Assembly (NCBI RefSeq): GCF_029867415.1
Contig: NW_026706265.1
Location: 124,001 to 188,000, forward strand
DNA length: 64,000 bases
Source of the DNA: Vicia villosa
Lineage: Eukaryota; Streptophyta; Magnoliopsida; Fabales; Fabaceae
Direction of reading: 5' to 3'
The notes beneath the pieces are model-generated. The model did no database searches. It was not told the DNA's origin and saw nothing but the letters and a program-made list of their open reading frames with translations. This document shows positions 55,477 through 64,000 of this stretch, piece by piece; position 1 is the stretch's first letter; each line of letters begins with the position of its first letter. The position numbers and the translations under genes are program-made.

Positions 55477-55723
55477 GTTTATTGTAATGAATGTTTTTGA
55501 AGGCATAAATCGATGGGTAGATGTGAAGCGTATATATGTGATAATGGTTATAGACTATTTATCGTAATGAAGGTGCTTGGAAGCATAGACTGGAGGGTAG
55601 ATGTCAAGCGTATCTATGAGATAACATTTGTAGACTATTTATCATAATGAAGATTGTTGCAGGCGTAGATCGACGGGTAGATGTGAAGCACATTTATAAA
55701 ATAACGGTTGTAGATTGTTCATC
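55477..55723. repeat. 80-bp tandem repeat, 3 copies
   Basis: GTAATGAATG/GTAATGAAGG/ATAATGAAGA landmarks are at 55484, 55564 and 55644. Each unit contains GGGTAGATGTGAAGCGTAT and TAGACTATTTATC. Copies are about 75-85% alike by eye. Confidence 0.85.
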
Positions 55724-56511
55724 GTACTTACCAATGTTGTGTTCAAACATGTTTTCTATGCATTGTGTTAGTTGATAGATGACATTTCCTTTTTCTTTTA
55801 TGCAATAATTTTAAATCTTTTAAATATTTGTTTTCTTGTTATTTTATATAATTGAAGTTAGAGAGTTGGTTGTACGGTTTATTCACTTCAACAAATTTTT
55901 TAAATATTCAATCAATGTAATTTGTCTGATATATTTCTCTAATTTTTTTTTTATGTTTCCAAGTTTATAATAAGTTTTCAAGTTTATAATAAGTATGTTC
56001 TCATAATTTGTTGAGTCATATCTCCATTGTTTTTGAAAATACTACTTGGATCAATGTATAAATGTTAGTGCATATTATGAGTCTATATTTAAAAGTATGT
56101 AAATATTTATGGATTGCAAAACAAATTTCAAAGTTGACAAATAAGATATTGCGGCGTGTAATATAAATCCAGATGGAGTCCATTCGGTAGAAGGAATATC
56201 TTACTACTAATATACAAAATGTTATGCTAAGAGAATATTCTAGAGTACATTTACATATTATTCAAATATTAAAATTTTAATATTAAATATAAAACAATAT
56301 TAAAGTTGTTTTGGCGTAGACATATCCGAGAATAATCAAAAGGTATTACTTGAGACCGATTGTCTATGCACAAGTAACCGTATCAAAGGTAAAACACTCA
56401 AAGGCTAAACCTAATGTTGTTGATTCATTAAGAAGTTTAAATGATGTGTGAAACCATGGTAATTACTAATTAGAAATCTTTCAAGCGTTACAATATATTT
56501 AATTTTAAGTA
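55724..56511. other. AT-rich intergenic, no gene seen
   Basis: No frame or repeat structure of note up to the Helitron start. Confidence 0.4.
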
Positions 56512-57153
56512 TCAACTATCTACCCAATACTATAATGTTGCCCAAACTGACTAATATACCCTTCCTTCATAAAAATTTTACACTAACAAAAGGCTATCTA
56601 AGTAATTAACAAATTAAAAATTGGTCTTTGCCATTTGTGTGATTCTCATTGGACAAACTCAAATAGTTTTGTACTTCCATTCAACTTTTCAGCATTTTTC
56701 GTTTCCCTCCAATCAATATTATACCCACTCCTCTGCAGAACTTCTTTTCATCGTTGGGAACCACACAACAAAGCAAACACTACCTCCCTGTAAAGCTTAA
56801 ACATCAGTCGTATCCTTGCCCCGTTCGTCGTTTCTTCACCGGCAAGTTTGAATAGCAAACACTACTCATCTTTGTTTTTTATTTTACTTTATGATTTTTC
56901 TCGGACAAGCGACGACATGCTCTGAGAAAACGAGAGCATTACTGAGAAACTGAAAGTACAAAACTGTTTGTATTCTCTTATATGGCCATTCTTGAGTTTA
57001 TTTTGCTGTTCATTTTGCTGTTCGTTACTTTCCTGTTCACTTTTTATGCTTGCTTTTTCTTTCAATCGTTTCTTTGTTGTTCATTGTTTTAGTTCATATA
57101 AGAGTGTTGGTTTACTCATTTATATTATATTCTTTTCACCTTATGTAGAAAAC
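56512..57153 (+). mobile_element. Probable Helitron 5' end and RPA gene leader
   Basis: At 56512 the sequence TCAACTATCTACCC follows an A, matching the start TCAACTATC of the Helitron at 47567. Both are followed by TACCC and CAAAAGG-type motifs. Plant Helitrons often carry RPA1-like genes, which supports the reading. The 3' terminus was not found; it may be lost or lie beyond 64000. Confidence 0.5.
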
Positions 57154-59720
57154 ATGTCAAGGGCTCCCATTTTTATTAAAAATCTTCTAAAGGGAAACCA
57201 GGTCTGGAAAATGCACATTCGGGTTGTTGATATGTGGATTGTTATTGAGAAAAATGGATCTCAACACCTTGAAGCCGTTATTCAGGATGCAAAGGTTGCG
57301 TTTTTCCTAACTTTTTTTCATTTGGTGAACATTTACTTTGCCTTTTGCTTATTCTGTACATTGAAACCGTTATGCTGTTATGCTGTACATTGTTTTAATC
57401 TTCATTTCACAGGGTGATAAGATTCACGTGACCACTTGGGGAAAAGACTTCCAAGATTGGGTTGAGGTTGTCACGGAGCATGGGACGTACTACCTTTATA
57501 ATGGAGAGCCAGTTGAGAACGATGGTCCTTTCAAGGTGTGTTTTAACCCACTCAAACTCATATTCAATGGAGGGACTACCATGACGAAGGTGGCGATACC
57601 TGAAATTCCTACTCACAGCTACAGTTTTCACCCTATTGAGAACTTTCTCAAAGGAGACTTCAAACATGACCACTTATATGGTACAATTTCACTTTCACCA
57701 CATTAAGTTTCACCATAATTAGTTTGTGTTAGTTACTTTTGTGCATATACATTTATCTATTTTCATACATGGATCTTTCTATATCATACTTTGCAGATGT
57801 TATTGGTGTATTACAAGATGTTTTAAAGACCCAAACGGGAGGTGGTGGTAGGAAATCTTGCGTCAATGTCACTATAAGTGATGTCAACGGCAATGTGATT
57901 GAGCTGGTGTTATGGGAAGATTACGGCAAACAGTTCATCAACTACACTACCCCTAACAACTTTGCTGGTCCTACTATTATCGTATTGACACATGCATGGT
58001 GCAAGCCAAATACATGTTTCATTTTCTGATTATGCTATGTGTTTTGTTTCATTTTTATGCATCTATTTTTTGGTATGTTAACAATATGTTTACATCTATA
58101 CATTTCAGTGTTTGGTAAGCCAAATTGGTCTTTGCCATAAACTATGATTCTCATTGGACAAACTCAAATTTTCATTTTCTGATTATGCTATGTATGTTGT
58201 TTCATTTTGATGCATTTGTTTTTTGATATGTTAATATTTACTTTCTACACTATACATTTCAGTGTCGGGATTACCATGTCTTTCCAACGCATGGAACGGT
58301 TCTAAACTTTACATCAACTTGGAACATCCACAAGTAGATGAATTCAAAGCTAGGTAATATGCTCTTAACCTTAAAGTTTTAAAAAATGATTAATTTACTA
58401 TTATAGATATATGTTTTGACTAATATGGTGTTTATTCAGTTTTGGTTCCAACTTACCTGCCCCTTCCCAATCATTGACTGCTGATTCATCTGTTCAATCT
58501 GCTAACAATTTCTGGACGAAATTGTCCGAGGTGAAGAGTATCCGTGCAGTATCTGAATTCGGAAGGGTGTGCCTATTATTATATTATTGTGAATTATTTC
58601 TATTTGGATTATAATTTTATTACAGTGCAAACTCTAATTTGCTAAATCAAATGTGCTTTCTATACACTTTCACCCAATAAGACTATTTTGCAACCACCAT
58701 TGGGACTACCACAGGTTTTAATGCCTGCAGGTTTGGATGGTATTTTGAATCAACTGGAAATACCGATGCTGAACGTGTTACCAAGTGAGCACCATATCTG
58801 CCCTTCCATTTAATGTTCAATCTGTCTATAGTTGCCTTGAATAAAAACTGATTTGAACCTTTTATTTTTCAGATTCAAACTTGAAGTGGAGGTGGAATAT
58901 GATAACCATAAGGGGATCTTTGTTTTTTGGGATAAGGATTGTATCCCTTTTACTAAATTGACTGCTCATGAATTAAGAGAAATTATGAAGAAGGTGAGTT
59001 TGACTAAGGATTTTGGTTTGTCTTACTTTATATCATTAATATAATAATTCATGTGTATTAATCCTTGGTTGTTTACCATAGGCTGGAGAGGACAATCCTA
59101 AGATATGGCCTACTCACCTGGACGTTCTCTTGAATAGACAAATGGTTTTTCGTATCAAGTATCAATCACAATTCAGACGATTCTCTGTCGTGAAAATACT
59201 CAATGAGGACGGCCTTTACAAAAGGTTTGACAACTACCTCACACCAAATGAAGTAAGCAGCATCTTTTTAAAGCATGTTTTTGGTTATTCTTAACATTTA
59301 TTAGTTGTAAACAATGACCTATTACAATATATATAGGGAGCTAATGCTGCTGTTATGGAAGTGGACACAACTTCTCCAACTCTTAATCCAAACCAAGTAT
59401 GTTCATGCAACATCACTTTGTTTTAGATAGACTATGTTCAATATTATAAGGAATTATCCATTTCTGATACTCCTTGGTAACTGATTTTTATATGTTTGAT
59501 GTGGCTCACACAAACTTGCGAACAATCAAGCGTTGCTTAACCAGATTCTGCTGCTACGCATACGGGGAGTCCTTCTGTAAGCTGCAGCAGTACTCCTGCC
59601 AAGAGGGTTATTACGTCAACCTCTATTAACGATGTCATTTAGTTTGAAGAACTCACTCCTAAACAATCAGCCACTAAGGCAAAAAATGGAAAAAAGACCA
59701 AGCAATTCAAAAAGGATTAA
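57154..59720 (+). pseudogene. RPA1-like (replication protein A 70-kDa type) gene, damaged
   Basis: Exons readable: 57154-57294 (MSRAPIFIKNLLKG..), 57413-57680 (GDKIHVTTWGKDF..), 57797 to about 58000 (DVIGVLQDVLK..NGNVIELVLWEDYGKQF), about 58264-58353, 58440-58566, about 58682-58784, 58873-58993 (FKLEVEVEYDNHKG..), 59082-59252, 59337-59396, and a last exon to TAA at 59718-59720. They form OB folds of DBD-A, DBD-B and DBD-C type, which bind single-stranded DNA. Faults: no GT donor in frame after exon 3, a duplicated intron segment before exon 4, loss of all Cys of the DBD-C zinc ribbon, and TAG at 59640-59642 (likely from CAG) before a Lys-rich tail. Host RPA1 works in replication and repair; this type is commonly Helitron-borne. 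A shorter functional product cannot be excluded. Confidence 0.7.
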
Positions 59721-60220
59721 TTTGGTGGGTTGATTTCAGCAATGACTCTCTTATTTTGGTGTTTAATCTAGCATATCGCCCTTTTGTAAGGATATCATCC
59801 AACTATTATGTGCTCCTTTTGTTGGCCAATTTCATCAAGAATTTGAACATGCCATGTCTAATGTACTTTAACTCTTAAACTCATTCATTTACATAGTTTT
59901 GTAATGAATCTTAAATGTTTAAATCCAAATAGTAACTGCTATTTTATTCCATAATATCAGCTCCAATTATAGATGGTCTAATTAGTAGTACATGCTGACA
60001 GTAGTGTATGCTGTCTAATGTTCTCTTTAATTAGGATATGTATTGACTGTTGTTTCAATTCAAATGAGAATATCATTCCATACTGATAGTAGATACATGC
60101 TGTAGGTTAGTAAAATATGCATGCAGCAGAATTGCAGAAATTATTACACTTAGCTTGCTATTTCACCTATTTAAGATGGGCATCTACCAAGCATACACCT
60201 TCATACATATATGATATATG
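59721..60220. other. 3' flank of RPA1-like gene
   Basis: No gene and no Helitron hairpin-CTRR end seen. Confidence 0.4.
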
Positions 60221-61183
60221 CAGGGCCGGTCCAATCAAGTCAGAGGCCCTGTTCTACTTCAAAAAATGGGCCTAAATATTTGAAAAAAATAATTTTAATA
60301 AATATTAAAAATGATGTGCAAAAAATAAAATTATATGTTAATCAAGGAAGTACCAAAATAAATTAAGAATATTCAATTTTCAAATAAAACATACCAAAAT
60401 CAATTTAGTTTTACATTTTGCATCACAACACTCAAGTCTCAGCCAGCACAGTATAACAGTAACAACACCAGCACAAAATCAATTAAGAAATAATCTCTCT
60501 TCTTCTCAATATAAAACAAACCCATATTTAAGTAATTACTAATAATCTCTCTTCTTCTCAATATAAAACAAACCCATATTTTAGTAATTACTAATTAGGT
60601 TTTTCTAAAACTCTATGAAATAAATTACAAAACAACCTCATATTTTGGTAATTAGGTTTGTCTGAAAGACTAAAACTCTATGAAACAAAATACAAAACAA
60701 CCAAAATTCTATGACTATAGTCTATATATTCATTTTATTTTATCATTTAGTTTTACAATAAATTAATACCATAAGAAGAGAATTTGAAAAAATTAAAGAA
60801 AAGAACAAAAAGTCAGAAACGTACCTCATAACTTCATAAGATGGTGGTTTCAGTGCTGTGTTTCACTACAGCTCGGAGTTTTGTTACGGCGGCGTTTCAA
60901 TGAACGGCGATGGCGGTGTTGTTCTCTTGTTGACAGCGTTTGATTTTCTTTATTTTTTTTATCGTTGCTATGCTTGCTGAACTGTTGTGTTGTGTTGTTA
61001 TAATACTGATAGAGAAAGAGAGGATAATAGAAAGAGGTGAGAGACTTGTACCTTTTGCTTTTTATTTTTTTTAATGTTTTATTTATTTATATATTTGTTT
61101 AATAGTAATATTAAAAATTGGGCCCCCAGGATTGTGAGGCCCAGTGCAGTAGCACTGCCTGCACCTGGTTGGGGACGGGCCTG
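60221..61183. mobile_element. hAT-like non-autonomous element, 963 bp
   Basis: It starts CAGGGCCGGTCC and ends GGACGGGCCTG, with the 8-bp duplication GATATATG at 60213-60220 and 61184-61191. Internal direct repeats of ATAATCTCTCTTCTTCTCAA (60490-60570) are present. No transposase. Same family as 9318-10264 by ends, length and the adjacent GAGGCCC/GGGCCTC motifs. Confidence 0.9.
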
Positions 61184-61191
61184 GATATATG

Positions 61192-62185
61192 CTTGATTTG
61201 GTTTGTATCCAAATCTGTAATCTATATATTAAATCAAGGATGGTGCATAGCATTTGCCAAACTTGAAAATTCATGGTAGCCTTTCCTAAAAAACAACATA
61301 TTTGATTTGCAGCCATGTATCTTTAATCAATAACTAAATATCCATCTCATCAGTTTAGTTCAATACTTACCAAAGTAAATCAAAACTTTAGTTATCAAAA
61401 ACACATGTTAGGTGAATCTATTACAGTTTAGTTGAATGGTGATCATTTTAGCTCAAGATTAGAATTATTTAAAACTAAAGTTAATCAAATACTATAGTGA
61501 GGTGAGGTACAATTTTGCAGAATTATATATTTAATCAAGTGACCACAGTTCAGAGTGATCAGTTTATATATCATGGAGTCATTTGAACTTAAAACTAAAG
61601 TTGATACATTACATATGCTGTGTATATAGAATGCAGTTTAACATTGTTTTGTTATAACCTATTCTTTTCTCACATTCTTATTTAATGTTGAATGTTTTTT
61701 ATTGTAGGTTTTTTAAGGGTTTTAATCAGGTTTTGTTAAAACTTGCAACTTTTCTAACTTTTCATTTCAATCCCGTTTTTTAGGAAACCGAACATGGTGT
61801 AGGTTAACACAGCATGCTATTTTTTGGGATGTACCCGTGTATCTCTCACCAAATCGAGTGGTTTTCAACTTTACCTATTGTACAAACCAGGCTGTCATCA
61901 TTTCTTTCATTGGAAACAGCATCCATTGATATATTGTTGCATACTTCTGCAACATATGAGCTTCTTCATAGTACAAAGACCATAATTATGGGAAAATCTT
62001 TAGATTAAGGTCACTTCAACCTTAAATGCATGGGGCTTTGAAACACGGTAAGTCAATATATTATACTTTCACTTTTGCTTTTTCCATTGCCAATTTAATG
62101 TATTGTCAATTTTAATTTACAATTCTTGAGGTCTATGTCTCACATGTAGACTTTTAGAGACATTGACATTTCACTTTTGCAACAA
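61192..62185. other. Unassigned region
   Basis: A 64-codon plus-strand frame at 61814-62008 (with SHQIEWFSTLPIVQTRLSSF) follows an AG acceptor-like site, but I do not recognise it. It may be an exon of a degraded gene. Nothing else seen. Confidence 0.3.
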
Positions 62186-62560
62186 CTCAATCTAGGGGTG
62201 GACAGAAATCAACCGTCCGACGTAATCCGACCGGTCCGATGGAAGATTTTGGAAGCGGATCGGATTGAGTCGGTTTGCGGGTAATGGCGGAAGGAAGAAA
62301 AGGGTTGAGATGGGTCTACACGGTCGGGTTCGGAGTTTGGTTTTGGGTCCGTCGGAAACCGATTCCGACCGAAGATAACAGTTAATGATTGTTAGGCCCA
62401 ATGTATTCCTAGAACCCCAGCCCAATCTGAAGTTCTCTATCCTGATGCTTCCAATTTTACAAACCCTAGTCCATTTTTTAGCCCAATCTAAAATTCTATA
62501 TATTGGCACCAAATGTTGCAAACCCTAACCCATCTCCCTGCGGCGGCCGTTGATTTAGAG
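62186..62560. mobile_element. Possible MITE with CTAGGGGTGGACA end
   Basis: A locally GC-rich stretch opens CTAGGGGTGGACAGAAATC and contains CCGACCGGTCCGA and CGGATCGGATTGAGTCGG. TAGGGGTG-type ends are common in plant hAT-like MITEs. The right end and target duplication are not defined. Confidence 0.3.
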
Positions 62561-64000
62561 TTTTTTTTAAAATGATTTAGTGTTGTTGATTATGTTTAGG
62601 GTTTATATATTTTGGATTTCAGATCTTGATTCGATGATGCATCAGAGTGGGTTGAAATAAAAAGGTAACTATTTTGAATCAAGATAATTTATAAACTTCA
62701 ATTTGTGATTATGTTCTGTATTTAGACAGATTTATCAAAGACAGGTTTATCAAAAGTTCTCATGTTGTGAGCTAAGTTGTTGGTTTAAGCTTTCATTTAA
62801 AGCCTAAGACCTTATGTGCATATGCTTGTTTTGTTTCAGGTTTTGGTGGAAATGGTGCTGTCATATTCTTTGCAATATTAGTTTAGTTTTGATTTTAGTT
62901 TTGTTGTGTTAAGATTTTAACATTAGTTTTGTTGTCTATACAGGAAAACTTGATAACACAGTAGAAAAGATTTGTTTGTTGAAAGTTACACTTTCTCAAG
63001 TGTTAAAGATTTTGATTTATTATTTCTGTTATAACTTTTATAACTTGTTTAGATTTTGATACAGGAAAACTTGATAACACAGTAGGGAAGATTTTGTTGA
63101 GAGTTACACTAAGACTATGATTGTTATATTCTGTGAAGTTTTGTTTATTCTTTCATAGTTGTTTTATAGTTTGTATAATTTTGTTGCAGCTGGAAAGATC
63201 CAGAAAATTTTAGGCCCTTGAAAAGGAAACTTTTTGCTAAAAACTTAAGACAAGGAGTTTTCTAATGACCTATTTGCTGAAGATTTTTTCTATTTCTCTA
63301 TCTATTATTGTAGAACTTGTTCATTTTCCTATACTTGTTTGTTTGTCAATCTTGTTTACTTTCACAATATTGTAGATTGAATATTGTTTTGTTGTCTATG
63401 CAGAGGATTTTCTGATCAAAAGCCAATGACAGCAACTCAAGATATTGTATGAATGGTTTCTTGTGTTTGTTATTGTAATTTTCTTTTTCACCATATCTCT
63501 TCCTAATCAGTTGTAGAATATAGTTCTGATAAACATCCTCAAGCTAAAGAAATCATTTCAAGCATTTTCCATGATTGTGTTTAGGTAATTCAACTCTCCT
63601 CTCCTTTATTACTTTTCTTAACATTTTAATTTGGCCTGTTTTAATGACTTATAAAATAATGACTTATAAATTATTTTATTTTATTTTATTTCTTCATTTG
63701 GATTTGTGGTTTCCTGTTAAACCAATAAAAATGTTTTAAAAATGTTTTTTTTCTCTGGTTAATGTGTATGATAATGGATGGTTTATTAGAATTTATAAAC
63801 TTTAATGTTGGTACTTAAATCAAATATTGATAATCATTAATATTGATAATCATTTATTTTTGGTATCTTTTGAATTTTATTCATTATTAATTTATATTTT
63901 TGTTACTATTATTAATCACTTATTTAAATTTTTGATGACAGGTATTGCATGAATGAGTTGGATGAATCATGGACAGAAAATATTTTATCTCACTATTAAA
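62561..64000. other. Unassigned, intron-like with repeated exon-like segment
   Basis: Several CAG acceptor-like sites precede short AG-rich stretches. The segment CAGGAAAACTTGATAACACA occurs at 62941 and again at 63062, about 121 bp apart, each followed by GTAG..AAGATTT and GAGTTACACT-like sequence. No frame of useful length and no domain seen. It could be a non-coding transcript or a decayed gene continuing past the window. Confidence 0.35.

Overview
The window is nuclear DNA of a flowering plant: AT-rich, with introns, long microsatellites, full-length and solo LTRs, MITEs, Helitrons and plant-only gene families (F-box/FBD/LRR, ATL-type RING-H2, RPA1-like, plant mobile domain). The mixture of Ogre/Tat-like giant LTRs, SIRE/Maximus-like copia LTRs and expanded F-box/FBD genes suggests a legume, probably of the vetch/pea/clover/medick group. 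That assignment is inference. No rRNA, tRNA or CRISPR array was recognised.

Genes. Two F-box/FBD/LRR genes, both on the minus strand, look intact: 7889-9269 (2 exons, 380 aa) and 50737-52113 (3 exons, 388 aa). A third copy of the family at about 2465-4518 is a pseudogene broken by two MITEs, an (AG)n expansion, a frameshift and a retroelement in its second intron. An ATL-type RING-H2 gene exists only as degenerate copies. An RPA1-like gene (57154-59720, plus strand) is largely readable but damaged, and probably sits in a Helitron. A plant-mobile-domain gene (44254-45703, minus strand) lies inside a transposon and carries two nonsense codons and a frameshift. The only long intact ORF is a 1379-aa Ty1/copia polyprotein (34216-38355, minus strand).

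Layout. 1-2464: non-autonomous gag-only LTR element. 2465-4518: F-box pseudogene. 4519-7888: AT-rich DNA with a 173-bp tandem repeat and a foldback element. 7889-10272: F-box gene with a hAT element 48 bp upstream of its ATG. 10273-13751: AT-rich DNA with a Helitron end and a Mutator-type MITE. 13752-22223: a 2.2-kb Ty3-like solo LTR, SIRE-like remnants, inverted LTR pieces and an Ogre-like LTR. 22224-50165: a segmental-duplication array with three copies of a MITE/RING-tail/palindrome-element block and two copies of a following block. Later insertions differ between copies, so copies lacking an insertion serve as empty sites. 50166-52113: F-box gene. 52740-54600: copia LTR and Ty3-type gag fragments. 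55477-55723: 80-bp tandem repeat. 56512-59720: Helitron 5' end plus RPA1-like gene. 60221-61183: a second hAT of the same family. 61192-64000: unassigned DNA.

The most unusual object is 33585-38766. A TRIM-type short-LTR element appears to have enclosed a complete copia gag-pol with one copia LTR. The unit is bounded by a perfect 5-bp target-site duplication, inside a MITE whose empty versions are present elsewhere in the window.
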